Positions 34,289 through 44,154 of a DNA stretch of 64,000 bases are shown here, piece after piece. The translations under genes and the position numbers were made by a program. Position 1 is the stretch's first letter. Every line of letters begins with the position of its first letter. The DNA is from BRH-c54 sp965284565 (GTDB taxonomy: Bacteria > Bacteroidota > Bacteroidia > Flavobacteriales_E > Vicingaceae): contig OZ260100.1 in the NCBI GenBank assembly GCA_965284565.1, forward strand, positions 2,170,001 through 2,234,000. The letters run 5' to 3'. The notes under the pieces are model-generated. The model was not told the DNA's origin. It saw only the letters and a program-made list of their open reading frames with translations, and did not search any database.

Positions 34289-35575
34289 GTGAAAATTAAC
34301 AATCAGAAAATAATTAATGCTTGGGCAATGTATGATTGGGCAAACTCTGTGTATGCTTTAATTATTACAACAGCCATTTTTCCTATTTTTTATGAAAAAA
34401 CTACAACAGAAGAAGTGATTTTTTTCGGAAAGTCATTCGTAAATACAGAGCTTTATTCTTATGTGATTTCTTTTTCTTTTATGTTGATGGTAATATTATC
34501 TCCTATACTTTCAGGTATGGCAGATTATTCGGGGAATAAGAAAAAGTACCTACAGTTTTTTTGTTATTTAGGAGCTCTTTCTTGCATCAGTTTATATTTT
34601 TTTGATGCTGAAAATGCATTAGAATTAAGCATGTTGCCTGTTTTACTGGCGAGTATTGGTTTCTCAGGAAGTTTGGTATTTTATAATGCGTATTTGCCGG
34701 AAATTGTAACGCCCGATTTGCAAGATAATGTTAGTGCTAAAGGTTTTTCTTTGGGATATATAGGTAGCTCATTATTGCTTATTGTTTGTTTGGTATTGTT
34801 ACAAGGGTTTGATATACCAGTAAAATGGGCTTTTGTTATTACAGGCGTTTGGTGGATAGGTTTTGCTCAGTTTACATTTATAGCGTTGCCCAACAATGTT
34901 TTTAATAAACGTCCAGAAGGAAATAGATTTTTAAAAGGGTTTGAAGAACTTAAAAAAGTTTTTAAAGAGTTAAAAGACCAACACAATTTAAAGAAGTATT
35001 TATCTGCTTTTTTTGTTTACAGTATGGGAGTTCAAACCATTATGTTAATGGCTGTTTTTTTTGGAACTAAAGAAATTGAGTGGAACAGTGATGCAGAAAT
35101 GCAAACAGGATTAATTGTGAGTATTTTGGTAATACAATTTATAGCCATTGCAGGAGCACAGGGAATGGCATTTCTATCAAAAAAAATTGGTAATATAAAA
35201 ACCTTGCTGTTTGTAGTTTTTTGTTGGGTAATTATATGTATTTCAGCATATAGCTTGGTGTATTTGCCTTTGCATTTTTACGTTATTGCAGGTTCAATAG
35301 GATTGGTAATGGGCGGGATTCAATCTTTATCACGTTCTACTTATTCCAAGTTGTTGCCAGAAACACAAGACCATGCTTCGTATTTTAGTTTTTATGATAT
35401 TCTAGAAAAAACAGGCGTTGTAATAGGCACTTTTTTCTTCGGTTTTATTGAAGGATTATTTGATATTAGATCATCGGTGCTAATTCTAATTGTATTTTTT
35501 GTAATTGGGTTTTTGCTATTATTGAGGGTAAAATCTACCAAAAAGATATTAAACGAGGCAGCTACGGTAAGGTAA
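34289..35575 (+). CDS. UMF1-family MFS transporter
   Basis: The 428-residue membrane protein starts with a GTG codon and the family signature INAWAMYDWANSVYALIITTAIFP across 9-32. About 12 membrane segments follow, including ILSPILSGMADYSGNKKKYLQFF and GGIQSLSRSTYSKLLPE near 348, both typical of UMF1/Atg22-like transporters. Yeast Atg22 exports amino acids from the vacuole; the bacterial substrate is unknown. Its end overlaps the convergent SGNH gene by 14 bases. Confidence 0.9.
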   Translation: MKINNQKIINAWAMYDWANSVYALIITTAIFPIFYEKTTTEEVIFFGKSFVNTELYSYVISFSFMLMVILSPILSGMADYSGNKKKYLQFFCYLGALSCISLYFFDAENALELSMLPVLLASIGFSGSLVFYNAYLPEIVTPDLQDNVSAKGFSLGYIGSSLLLIVCLVLLQGFDIPVKWAFVITGVWWIGFAQFTFIALPNNVFNKRPEGNRFLKGFEELKKVFKELKDQHNLKKYLSAFFVYSMGVQTIMLMAVFFGTKEIEWNSDAEMQTGLIVSILVIQFIAIAGAQGMAFLSKKIGNIKTLLFVVFCWVIICISAYSLVYLPLHFYVIAGSIGLVMGGIQSLSRSTYSKLLPETQDHASYFSFYDILEKTGVVIGTFFFGFIEGLFDIRSSVLILIVFFVIGFLLLLRVKSTKKILNEAATVR

Positions 35576-36878
35576 CACCTCTATAATCACCTACAACTAC
35601 TTGCGGAATAGTAGAACTATAATGTTGATTAATAACATCAATAAATTTATTAGCAATTATTGCATATCCTCTTGAGTTTGGATGAACGCCATCAAGAGAG
35701 AAAACACCTCCAGCAATAAACTCAGGAGAAAAATCAACTCCATCATAAACTAATCCCGATTCTAAATCTCGCATAAACTCATACATATCTGCAACAGCAA
35801 AACCATAAGAGGCTGCCATAGAACGAATGATGTTATTGTAAGCGATAACTCTACTTTGAGAAATTGCTTTTTCATCTTCATCTAAAACAAAAGTATGGTC
35901 TAGTGGTTTATTTTGCGATAATCCGTTACCAATAGCTAATTCATCTGAAGCAGTTAACAGTATTAAGTCTTCGTTTGTAGCTTTTCTAACATTTCCTGGA
36001 TTGTTAGAATAAGGCCCTTCAGTAATCCAAACATCGCCACCAATAGCATCTAAGGTAACTGTTTTAAAATAAGGAATTGAAGTTACATCAGGAATGGTAG
36101 CACAAACTCCTTTTGCTCCCATATTTTTAAAAGCCAACAAAACTGAATCGTACTTATTACTGAACTCTGTTACATCAGTCAGTTTAGAAAAATATTCATT
36201 AAACTGAGCTTCATAACCATCATCTCCACCTGCTGTTGACCAACCCAAAACATCATTATTACCTAACCAATTAGTAAAAAAAGTAGCATTGCTGTTTTTG
36301 ATGTGGTCTAAGTAGCTAATTTTATTGGTAGTTGTTCCCCAATCTAAAAAACGAGCGTAAGGGTTAACATTACTAACAAAAAAATTAACTGAAGCAGAAG
36401 TGTTTCCACCACCTACAACATTAGCTAATTTAAATCCAGAAACTCCCAAATTGTTGTATTTTAATGATTTATTTCCCCAAGTTTCCCAAGAAGGATCATT
36501 TTTAATAGCGTCAGGATGATTGTCGTTTCTTTCAGAATCATAAACTTTAATTACTTTTATTTCTTCATTTTCCCACTTTAAATGAATGTATCCAGAACCA
36601 TTTCCTTGAACTGTTGGTTGTAAATAAGTTAAGTTTGGATTAATCAGTTTAAATTGCTTGGATAAGGTTGCAGGGTAAGAGCTTTCGTGTTGACCTAGTT
36701 CATTATGCAAACCGCCATCTTGATAACCCTGTGTTAGCGAATTTCCTACAGCTACATAGTTACTAAAATCTGCATTTCCTGATGCTACTTCAAATTCATT
36801 GAAATCAGTTTTTGTACAAGATAAAAATGCAACAGTAATAGAGATAAATAAAAAAATGTAATGTGTTTTGTTGTTCAT
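35562..36878 (-). CDS. SGNH/GDSL-type hydrolase lipoprotein
   Basis: The 438-residue protein has a lipoprotein signal (FLSCTKTDF, Cys near residue 21). Block I reads YVAVGNSLTQGYQDGG, with GNS where most family members have GDS; this form is common in Bacteroidota homologues. Block III is FFTNWLGNNDVLGW and block V is SLDGVHPNSRGYAIIA, giving the Asp and His of the catalytic site. It probably removes acyl or acetyl groups from lipids or glycans at the cell surface; the substrate is unknown. Confidence 0.87.
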   Translation of the reverse strand: MNNKTHYIFLFISITVAFLSCTKTDFNEFEVASGNADFSNYVAVGNSLTQGYQDGGLHNELGQHESSYPATLSKQFKLINPNLTYLQPTVQGNGSGYIHLKWENEEIKVIKVYDSERNDNHPDAIKNDPSWETWGNKSLKYNNLGVSGFKLANVVGGGNTSASVNFFVSNVNPYARFLDWGTTTNKISYLDHIKNSNATFFTNWLGNNDVLGWSTAGGDDGYEAQFNEYFSKLTDVTEFSNKYDSVLLAFKNMGAKGVCATIPDVTSIPYFKTVTLDAIGGDVWITEGPYSNNPGNVRKATNEDLILLTASDELAIGNGLSQNKPLDHTFVLDEDEKAISQSRVIAYNNIIRSMAASYGFAVADMYEFMRDLESGLVYDGVDFSPEFIAGGVFSLDGVHPNSRGYAIIANKFIDVINQHYSSTIPQVVVGDYRGVTLP

Positions 36879-36933
36879 AAGTCAAAAATATTTAGGGGAT
36901 AAATGTAGTGATTTTTTATGATTTAAAAAAGAA

Positions 36934-39060
36934 TTAAATGTGTTTGATATAAGCTCCATCTATTAATACCGACCAACATTTAATGTTTAGTGCGTTTGCT
37001 TCTGTTTTAAATTTTTTTGAAATATAGTTGGAGTTGGAAGCATCTAAAATAATTTCTTTAGGGTTAAATGTTTGTATTATTTCTTGGATAGAAAACTTTG
37101 GATTTTTAGTGATGATTAGCAAGTCAAGTGATAAAGGTTTTTCAATATTTTTTAATTGAAAATCAGGAGGGATAATTGCCATTCTTTCATCAAAAAATTG
37201 GAGGTAATTACGTTTAACAAATAGGTTTTTATTATCAGTAATATATAATATAGATAGTTGATTTCTATCAGTTAATTTATTTAAAGTTACAATTTTTTCG
37301 GATTCAACACCTTTTTGAATCCAATTGTTTTGCACATGAAACATGAGTTTACTTTTATTGTCCATGAGCTTTATATCCGAAAATAATACATTATCACTTC
37401 CTTCAATTAAATTAATAGCAGAATGCCCAGGAATATTATAAACAGTTAGATATTTCTGATTTACTTGAATTATCTTATCTTTTAATCGGAAGCTAAACAT
37501 AATAACTAAGCATGATAAACCAATTATAAAGTATTTTAAATTTTTATAGTGAATGGTAAGGATAATTAAAATAATGGCAAGATAAGTAAGGTAGTTATCC
37601 AACAAATTAAACTTTATATTTTGTGTAAGTGAATAGGGAATTTTATCAATAAATATAACAGCTTCGTTTAAACCTAAAATAATTATGTTGAGTACTTTCC
37701 CTAGAAAGTTCCCAACAATGGCAATAGGAGAGACTATTAAGGTAATTATCCCTAAATAAAGGATTAAAATTGCTAAAGGAATAACCACCAAGTTTGACAA
37801 TAAAAAGTAATTTGGAAACTGATGAAAATAATACAGTCCTAGAGGGAAAGTAGCTACTTGAGCGGCAATAGAGACAGCAGTAAGTTCCCAAATTTTATCT
37901 AATAACCACCATTTGGTGTAAAAAAGACTGTAAACCCAAGGTTGAATAACTACAATGCCAATTACAGCAAGGTAAGAAAGCTGAAAGCCAACTTCCATTA
38001 ATAAAAATGGATTGATGATGAGTAATAGTAGGGCAGAAGCAGCTAGCGTATTAAAGAAGTTAGCATTGCTATTGGTGGTTTTTGCAGCAACAATAAAGCT
38101 AAACATTGTTGCAGCTCTCATTACTGAAGGAGATAAGCCTGTTAAAAGTGCGTAAGCCCATAAAAACAAAATAATGAGAATTCCTTTGATGTAGTTGCCA
38201 TATTTTATTTTGTTAAAAAATTGAAATACCTGATTTAGTATAAGAAAAATTATTCCAACATGAAGTCCAGAAACTGCCAAAACATGCATAGCTCCTGCAC
38301 TAGAGTAAGCACTTTTAAGTTGAGCATCTATTTCATTTTTATAACCTAAAATAAGTGCCGAAGCTACACTAAGCTGTTTGTCTTTAACTCCCATTTCTTC
38401 CATTTTGGTTATCAGCATTTTTCTGATATTACTAGCATAAGCAAAAATGGAAATGTCATTATTTTGATGAATAATTTTCCAGTTATCACTACGCAAATAG
38501 GCTTGTTGATGAATAAGGTGGTAAGATAAATACCTTTTAAAACTAAATTCATGCGGATTTTTAGGTGCAGGAACATCTTTCAATACGGGTTCAAAAGAAA
38601 TGATGTCGCCTAATTTTAGATGATTTGCTAAACTGTCTTTTTGTAGATAAATAATAGACTTTCCATTAGTAGTTTTCCATTCTTCATTAGTTTTTAAACC
38701 AATAATTTCTACTACTGCTTTCACGGAATTAGCTTTTTCTTCAATAGGTTCAATCAGTTCAGCAATAATAAATCTGTTATCTGAATCATCTAACTGATAA
38801 GAAGAATGAGATTGACTAGTTTTAATGGAGGTTAGACTATAAGCAGCTAACATAAAACTACCATAAATAAGCACACCAAAAATCCACCTAAGTTTATAAC
38901 TAGTATTAATTTTTTTAATGGAGAAAAGTATGATATAGCTAACTACAAAACCCAAAAACACATATTGGGGTAGTCTTGAACTTGCCGGCAGATAAATGGC
39001 AAAAATAATTCCTATAATAAATGGAATTAAAAGACGAACTAATGGAATATAATTAAACAA
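36934..39060 (-). CDS. comEC: ComEC/Rec2-family DNA uptake channel protein
   Basis: The 708-residue protein has N-terminal membrane helices and a DUF4131-like region (about 25-190), then the Competence domain (about 230-500), with MHVLAVSGLHVGIIFLILNQVF from 258 and LTGLSPSVMRAATMFSF, both family signatures. The C-terminal part (about 510-708) is soluble but lacks a clear metallo-beta-lactamase HxHxDH motif. It probably carries single-stranded DNA across the inner membrane in natural transformation. It lies downstream of lptB by 28 bases. Confidence 0.92.
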   Translation of the reverse strand: MFNYIPLVRLLIPFIIGIIFAIYLPASSRLPQYVFLGFVVSYIILFSIKKINTSYKLRWIFGVLIYGSFMLAAYSLTSIKTSQSHSSYQLDDSDNRFIIAELIEPIEEKANSVKAVVEIIGLKTNEEWKTTNGKSIIYLQKDSLANHLKLGDIISFEPVLKDVPAPKNPHEFSFKRYLSYHLIHQQAYLRSDNWKIIHQNNDISIFAYASNIRKMLITKMEEMGVKDKQLSVASALILGYKNEIDAQLKSAYSSAGAMHVLAVSGLHVGIIFLILNQVFQFFNKIKYGNYIKGILIILFLWAYALLTGLSPSVMRAATMFSFIVAAKTTNSNANFFNTLAASALLLLIINPFLLMEVGFQLSYLAVIGIVVIQPWVYSLFYTKWWLLDKIWELTAVSIAAQVATFPLGLYYFHQFPNYFLLSNLVVIPLAILILYLGIITLIVSPIAIVGNFLGKVLNIIILGLNEAVIFIDKIPYSLTQNIKFNLLDNYLTYLAIILIILTIHYKNLKYFIIGLSCLVIMFSFRLKDKIIQVNQKYLTVYNIPGHSAINLIEGSDNVLFSDIKLMDNKSKLMFHVQNNWIQKGVESEKIVTLNKLTDRNQLSILYITDNKNLFVKRNYLQFFDERMAIIPPDFQLKNIEKPLSLDLLIITKNPKFSIQEIIQTFNPKEIILDASNSNYISKKFKTEANALNIKCWSVLIDGAYIKHI

Positions 39061-39088
39061 TATTCTACAAGTTTAGGGTTAGGTTGAA

Positions 39089-39820
39089 TTAAACTTTTCT
39101 TTTTAATTCAAAATTTTGACCTAAATAAACTCTTCTAACTTGTTCATCTGCTGCTAATTCTTCTGCTGTTCCTGCTTTAAGAATATTTCCTTCGAAAAGT
39201 AAATAGGCCCTGTCAGTAATACTAAGTGTTTCTTGTACGTTGTGGTCGGTAATTAAAATACCTATATTTTTTTGTTTTAAAGTAGCAACAATGCTCTGAA
39301 TATCTTCAACAGCAATAGGGTCAACTCCTGCAAAAGGTTCATCAAGTAAAATAAAACTAGGGTCGGAAGCCAATGCACGAGCTATTTCTGTTCTTCTTTT
39401 TTCTCCTCCAGATAAGTTGTGTCCTAAGTTTTTACGAACATGTCCTAAACCAAACTCTTCAATAAGCGATTCTAATTTTTCTTTTTGTTGTGCTTTGGTT
39501 AAATCCATCATTTCTAAAATGGCACTAATGTTATCTTCAACACTCAGCTTCCTGAAAACTGATACCTCTTGAGGTAAATAACCAATTCCCATTTGAGCTC
39601 TTTTGTACATTGGGAGTTTGGTAATGTTTTTATCATCTAAAAAAATCTCTCCTTCATTTGGCTGAACCAAGCCCACAATCATATAAAATGATGTGGTTTT
39701 TCCGGCTCCATTAGGACCAAGTAACCCAACAATTTCTCCTTGCTTAACATCTATAGAAACACCTTGAACAACCGTTCTTTTTCCATATTTTTTAATAATA
39801 TTTTCTGCTCGTAAAATCAT
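39089..39820 (-). CDS. lptB: LPS export ABC transporter ATPase LptB
   Basis: The 243-residue ATPase has Walker A GLLGPNGAGKTTSFYMI near 33, the Q-loop, the LptB-type GIGYLPQEVSVFRKLSVEDN near 82, signature HNLSGGEKRRTEIARAL near 135 and Walker B FILLDEPFAGVDPIAVED near 156. It powers LptFG to move LPS from the inner membrane toward the outer membrane. Length is typical. Neighbours tatC and comEC are in the same direction with short gaps. Confidence 0.95.
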   Translation of the reverse strand: MILRAENIIKKYGKRTVVQGVSIDVKQGEIVGLLGPNGAGKTTSFYMIVGLVQPNEGEIFLDDKNITKLPMYKRAQMGIGYLPQEVSVFRKLSVEDNISAILEMMDLTKAQQKEKLESLIEEFGLGHVRKNLGHNLSGGEKRRTEIARALASDPSFILLDEPFAGVDPIAVEDIQSIVATLKQKNIGILITDHNVQETLSITDRAYLLFEGNILKAGTAEELAADEQVRRVYLGQNFELKRKV

Positions 39821-39835
39821 TAATAAAAATTAAAT

Positions 39836-40648
39836 TTAGTTGTTTTTGTTTACCATTTTAGAGATAAAAATACTGAATTCATACAACAAAAGCAGTGGAA
39901 TTGTTAGTAAAACTTGACTAGTAATATCTGGAGGTGTAATTACAGCCGATAAAATAAGTGTTACTACAATGGCTATTTTTCTGTATTTACGCATTACTTC
40001 TGGAGTTAAAATGCCCATTTTAGATAGGAAATAAACCAATAAAGGCAATTCGAAAACCAATCCGCAAGCTAAAGTTAAGGTTGTTACTGTTGAAATAAAT
40101 GATTGAATACTAATTTGATTTTGAACCAACTCACTTACTTGGTAATTGCCTAAAAACTGTACAGAAAGCGGTGAAATAAAATAGTAGCCAAATAATATTC
40201 CCATCATAAATAGGGTAGAACCTGAAAAAATTAGAGCCGTAGCATATTTTCGTTCTTTTTTTTCTAGTGCAGGTCTGATAAAACGCCAAATCTCAAATAA
40301 CAAATAAGGAAAAGCCAATACTATTCCGGCAATGATAGAGGTAATGATGTGAATAGTAAACTGCCCACTCATGGTAAGGTTGATTAAACTAAATTTAATA
40401 TCGCCTAAACACAACGCATCTCCTTTGCCTATCCATTCCGAGAACCTGCAAAAAAGTTGGTAAGTAAAAAAATCGGAATTTTTTTGAGCTAAAATAATTT
40501 CATCAAAAACAATGTTTTTAAAAACAAAAGCCAAGGAAGCAAAAACTAATATAGCTATGCTAGAACGAACCAAGTGCCAACGCAGCACTTCAAGATGGTC
40601 TAAAAAAGACATCTCTTTTTTTTCTGTATTTTCGTTTTCTTCGCTCAT
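39836..40648 (-). CDS. tatC: Sec-independent protein translocase TatC
   Basis: The 270-residue membrane protein begins its conserved part with MSFLDHLEVLRWHLVRS near 13, the Tat signal-peptide binding region. It continues with FPYLLFEIWRFIRPALEKKERKY near 112 and PLLVYFLSKMGILTPEVMRKYRK near 202, with about six membrane segments. TatA/B genes are not in the window. It sits between the guanylyltransferase and lptB genes in one direction, with gaps of 18 and 15 bases. Confidence 0.96.
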   Translation of the reverse strand: MSEENENTEKKEMSFLDHLEVLRWHLVRSSIAILVFASLAFVFKNIVFDEIILAQKNSDFFTYQLFCRFSEWIGKGDALCLGDIKFSLINLTMSGQFTIHIITSIIAGIVLAFPYLLFEIWRFIRPALEKKERKYATALIFSGSTLFMMGILFGYYFISPLSVQFLGNYQVSELVQNQISIQSFISTVTTLTLACGLVFELPLLVYFLSKMGILTPEVMRKYRKIAIVVTLILSAVITPPDITSQVLLTIPLLLLYEFSIFISKMVNKNN

Positions 40649-40666
40649 TTAATTAAAGAGGTGTTT

Positions 40667-41746
40667 TTAGTAAAATCTTTCGTTTTTTGTTAGTTTAATG
40701 TCATTAACAAACTGCTTAATTTGTTGCTCGTCTTCTTTTTTGCAAACCAACAAAATATTATCTGCTTCAACAACTATGTAGTCTTTTAATCCTTGAAGCA
40801 CAACTAGTTTTTCTTTAGGAACGTTAATAATATTTCCTTCAGATTCGTACAACATTACATTTTTTCCTACAACAGCATTTTCTTGTTCATCATGTGGTAG
40901 GTGCGTATAAATAGAACCCCAAGTTCCTAAGTCAGACCAGCCAATATCAGCACTCATTACATAAACATTTTTAGATTTTTCCATAATGCCGTAATCTATA
41001 GAAATGTTTTTGCATTGAGCATAAATAGTCGTGATGGCTTTAACTTCTTCGGGAGTATTAAAAGCTGTTTTTTGCTCTTCAAACAATTGGGTGATAGTGG
41101 GTAAATGGCTTTCAAATGCTTTCTGAATACTTTTTAAATTCCAAACAAACATGCCCGAATTCCAAGTGAAATCGCCACTTTGAATAAACTCTTTGGCTAA
41201 TTCTAAATTTGGTTTTTCAGTAAAAGTTTTCACTTTTTTAATTTCATTATTATCATCTTCAATAAACTGAATATAACCATAGCCTGTATCTGGTCGAGTA
41301 GGAGTGATGCCTAAGGTCATTAAGCAATCATTGTTTTCAGCATAGTTTAGGGCAATATTGGCTACTCTTAAAAACTCATCTTCTTTAAGAATTAGATGGT
41401 CGGCAGGAGCTACTAAAATATTGGCATTAGGGTTTTGGGTAGCAATTTTATAATTGGCATAAGCAATGCAAGGAGCAGTATTTTTTCTTGAAGGTTCGCA
41501 CAATACTTGGCTTTTATCTATGCCTGTAAGTTGTTCTAAAACTAAATCTTCATAAATATCATTTGTTACAATGTAAATGTTTTTTTCAGGACAAAGTTTT
41601 TTTAATCGGTTAAAGGTTTGTTGCAAAAGTGTTTCTCCGGTACCTAATATATCTAAAAATTGTTTCGGTCGAGCAGTTCTACTCATAGGCCAAAATCGGC
41701 TTCCAATGCCGCCTGCCATAATTACACAATAGTTGTTTTTGTTCAT
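40667..41746 (-). CDS. manC: Mannose-1-phosphate guanylyltransferase
   Basis: The 359-residue nucleotidyltransferase makes GDP-mannose from mannose-1-phosphate and GTP. The signature VIMAGGIGSRFWPMSRTARPKQFLDI runs over residues 8-33. Further family motifs are VAPADHLI near 113, TPTRPDTGYGYIQF near 150, FTEKPNLELA near 172, NSGMFVWN near 197 and IDYGIMEKS near 253. It lacks the C-terminal isomerase domain of bifunctional forms. GDP-mannose feeds glycan and surface polysaccharide synthesis. It is the first gene of the manC-tatC-lptB-comEC run. Confidence 0.93.
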   Translation of the reverse strand: MNKNNYCVIMAGGIGSRFWPMSRTARPKQFLDILGTGETLLQQTFNRLKKLCPEKNIYIVTNDIYEDLVLEQLTGIDKSQVLCEPSRKNTAPCIAYANYKIATQNPNANILVAPADHLILKEDEFLRVANIALNYAENNDCLMTLGITPTRPDTGYGYIQFIEDDNNEIKKVKTFTEKPNLELAKEFIQSGDFTWNSGMFVWNLKSIQKAFESHLPTITQLFEEQKTAFNTPEEVKAITTIYAQCKNISIDYGIMEKSKNVYVMSADIGWSDLGTWGSIYTHLPHDEQENAVVGKNVMLYESEGNIINVPKEKLVVLQGLKDYIVVEADNILLVCKKEDEQQIKQFVNDIKLTKNERFY

Positions 41747-41906
41747 TGAAAAATGAATTTAAGATGATTTTTAAAGCTGCTAAATTAGTAATTATTTGTA
41801 TGCAATGCTTAGGAGCTTGAATGCAACTTTAGACAAGAGGGTAAAAGATGATATTTTACACTATTGGAGTTGTTTAAGGTTCTAAATAAAAGAAAACTGA
41901 ACAAAT

Positions 41907-41925
41907 CACAAGCGTTACGCTTGTG
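41907..41925. repeat. Perfect palindrome CACAAGCG-TTA-CGCTTGTG
   Basis: Two perfect 8-base arms around TTA lie in the 205-base gap between the flotillin and guanylyltransferase genes. There is no T-tract, so it is not a classical terminator. It may be a short REP-type element or a protein-binding site. Confidence 0.75.
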
Positions 41926-41951
41926 AGGTTGGGGCTAATGTCTAGACTAAG

Positions 41952-43355
41952 TTATTCAGCTTTGTTGCCTTTGTCTGTATTAGGTTGTTGATCGTCTTTC
42001 TTTTCACCTTTTAAGTAATTAGGCAATTCCATTCCTGTCATTTTAAAGACTTCATCTAACGGAGGAACTGATTGATAAAGACCTGATAAAAAATTTGCTG
42101 TAGAGGTTTTACCATCTTTACCACCATTGCCACCATCCCAAACGGTAACTTTATCAATTTTAATATTTTTAATAGCTTCTGATTGAAGTTTAACAAGGTC
42201 TTGTAGTTTGTCGGCAATAATTAATAATGCAGCACCATTTACATCATTACCCGCAGCTTTTACAATTTGGTTTAAACCTTCAGCTTGTTTGGTTAATACT
42301 TCAAAAATACCTTTCGCTTCAGCTTCTTTTTCATACAAAACACCATCTGCTTTACCTTTGGCAACTCTTCTAATATTTTCTGCTTCTGCTTCTGCCTGAA
42401 TTTCTATTTTACGTTTTTCAATTTCTACCGAAACAATGATATCAGCTTGTTGACTTGATTTTTCTTTTTCTGCTCTGGCATTTTCTGCTTGTTGTTCTGC
42501 TGCATAAGCTTCTTCTAGTGCTTTTGCGGCTTGTACTTTTTCTGCTGCAGTTGCTAATTTTAATGCTTCTGCTTCTCTTTCTCTTCTTAATGACTCTGAA
42601 TTAGCAATCTGAATTTTAGCTAAGTTTTCTCCTTCTACAGCTTTTGCATCTGCATTAGCTACTTGTACTCTTTGGTCTTGATAAGCATTTGCCTCACCAA
42701 TAGAACCATCTCTATTTTTTTCTGCTACACTTTTCTTGGCATCATTGATGGCTTTTGCGGCAGCTTCTTTTCCTAATGCTTCAATATAACCTGATTCATC
42801 TTTAATATCAGTAACGTTTACGTTAATTAGTTTTAAACCAATTTTTTGAAGTTCTGCTTCAACGTTTGCTGTTACGTTAGATAAGAATTTATCTCTATTG
42901 TTATTGATTTCTTCAATATCCATGGTTGCTACTACCAAACGTAACTGTCCAAAAATGATATCTTTTGCCAAGTCATAAATTTGTTGTTGCTGTAAGCCTA
43001 ATAATCGTTCTGCAGCATTGGTCATAACACCTGGTTCGGTAGAAATACCCACTGTAAAACGTGATGGAACATCTACTCTAATGTTTTGCTTACTTAGTGC
43101 TCCTTTTAGGTCAATATCAATTGAGAGAGGTGTTAAGTCTAAGAACTCATAATCTTGAATAATAGGCCAAATAAATGCGGCACCACCATGAATACATTTT
43201 GCAGAACGAGAACCATCACTACCGGCACCTACTTTACCATAAACGACTAATATTCTATCTGAAGGACAGCGTTTGTACCTTCTAAACATTGAATAAATTA
43301 AGATGAATAGGAATAAAACTCCTGAGGATAGTCCTATAATGGCAAATTGTCCCAT
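41952..43355 (-). CDS. Flotillin-like SPFH-domain membrane protein
   Basis: The 467-residue protein has an N-terminal membrane anchor (about 4-22), an SPFH/Band 7 domain (about 30-205: DRILVVYGKVGAG, PLSIDIDLKGALSKQNIRVDVP at 75-96, LRLVVATMDIEEINNNRDKF) and a long Ala/Glu-rich coiled-coil flotillin domain (about 205-400, e.g. EIQAEAEAENIRRVAKGKADG). The tail is glycine-rich, then charged. It probably organises functional membrane microdomains. It lies 2 bases after the NfeD-like gene, its usual partner. Confidence 0.92.
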   Translation of the reverse strand: MGQFAIIGLSSGVLFLFILIYSMFRRYKRCPSDRILVVYGKVGAGSDGSRSAKCIHGGAAFIWPIIQDYEFLDLTPLSIDIDLKGALSKQNIRVDVPSRFTVGISTEPGVMTNAAERLLGLQQQQIYDLAKDIIFGQLRLVVATMDIEEINNNRDKFLSNVTANVEAELQKIGLKLINVNVTDIKDESGYIEALGKEAAAKAINDAKKSVAEKNRDGSIGEANAYQDQRVQVANADAKAVEGENLAKIQIANSESLRREREAEALKLATAAEKVQAAKALEEAYAAEQQAENARAEKEKSSQQADIIVSVEIEKRKIEIQAEAEAENIRRVAKGKADGVLYEKEAEAKGIFEVLTKQAEGLNQIVKAAGNDVNGAALLIIADKLQDLVKLQSEAIKNIKIDKVTVWDGGNGGKDGKTSTANFLSGLYQSVPPLDEVFKMTGMELPNYLKGEKKDDQQPNTDKGNKAE

Positions 43356-43357
43356 AA

Positions 43358-43945
43358 TTATTTTTTAATTTTTGTAACTAATAATATATTTCCATTGATA
43401 ACTTCTGTAACAGTAACTACGGAACCAAAAGGTAAATCCTCTTCATCATCTGTCATGGCTTGCAGGGTTCTAACACTGTCTTGAATATTAATTTGAATTT
43501 TTCCGATGTTTCCTCTATTTGCCATAACAGGTAAATATATTTCTCCAATTCTATTAATAGCGTTGGTCATTTTAAGTGTGCCATCATCTGTAAGTTTAGA
43601 CATAAAATAAAAGATGCCTGCCATCAACGTCATCATAATTAAGCCGCAAAAGGCAGAAACCATTATTGTAACTGGAACAGACATATTTCCTTTTATACAC
43701 GCCAATCCAGACCATGCAAAAAGGGTAAAGAAACCTATTAAGTTTTTTAAGGTGAAAAATTGAAAACCAGCACCATCATCTCCTGAAATATCTTCATCTA
43801 CTCCACCATCTTCAAAGTCTCCACCCAAAAAGGTCATAACAAGTGTGACAAGTAAGGCTAGAGAAGATGGGATAGCGATAAGCCAATAAACTTGTTCGAA
43901 AGTAGCTTTTCCTGCCCACCAACTAGAGAAGTCGAGAAGTATCAT
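43358..43945 (-). CDS. NfeD-like membrane protein, flotillin partner
   Basis: The 195-residue protein has about three membrane segments (18-40, 66-88, 90-115) and a C-terminal OB-fold of the NfeD type (about 130-195: NRIGEIYLPVMANRGNIGKIQINIQ at 136-160, LPFGSVVTVTEVINGNILLVTKI at the end). An acidic stretch GGDFEDGGVDEDISGDDGAG (45-64) lies in the first loop. The gene precedes the flotillin gene with a 2-base gap, the typical YuaF/NfeD-flotillin layout. Confidence 0.85.
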   Translation of the reverse strand: MILLDFSSWWAGKATFEQVYWLIAIPSSLALLVTLVMTFLGGDFEDGGVDEDISGDDGAGFQFFTLKNLIGFFTLFAWSGLACIKGNMSVPVTIMVSAFCGLIMMTLMAGIFYFMSKLTDDGTLKMTNAINRIGEIYLPVMANRGNIGKIQINIQDSVRTLQAMTDDEEDLPFGSVVTVTEVINGNILLVTKIKK

Positions 43946-44061
43946 ATATTGTAGTTTAAAGGAAACAAATATACAAAGAAAAAGACTATACCTTATATTT
44001 TTACTAATTTTTGTAAACGTGCCTTTTCTGATGTCAAGTGTAGGGCTTTTTTTATCCTAAA

Positions 44062-44152
44062 TGTCATTTCGAACAAAATTTTACAAGTTGAGGAACGAAA
44101 CTTAGTAAAATGCAGCTAGAGAAACGTAAGTTCAGCGAAGCTAAATCTTCTT
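44062..44152 (+). repeat. REP-like element A, left flank of the GIY-YIG gene
   Basis: The element opens with TGTCATTTCGA (44062-44072) and closes with AAATCTTCTT (44143-44152). Inside, ATTTTAC (44078-44084) pairs with GTAAAAT (44105-44111). It ends 2 bases before the stop codon of the GIY-YIG gene. Element B on the other side has the same end sequences in inverse orientation. Confidence 0.75.
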
Positions 44153-44154
44153 GG

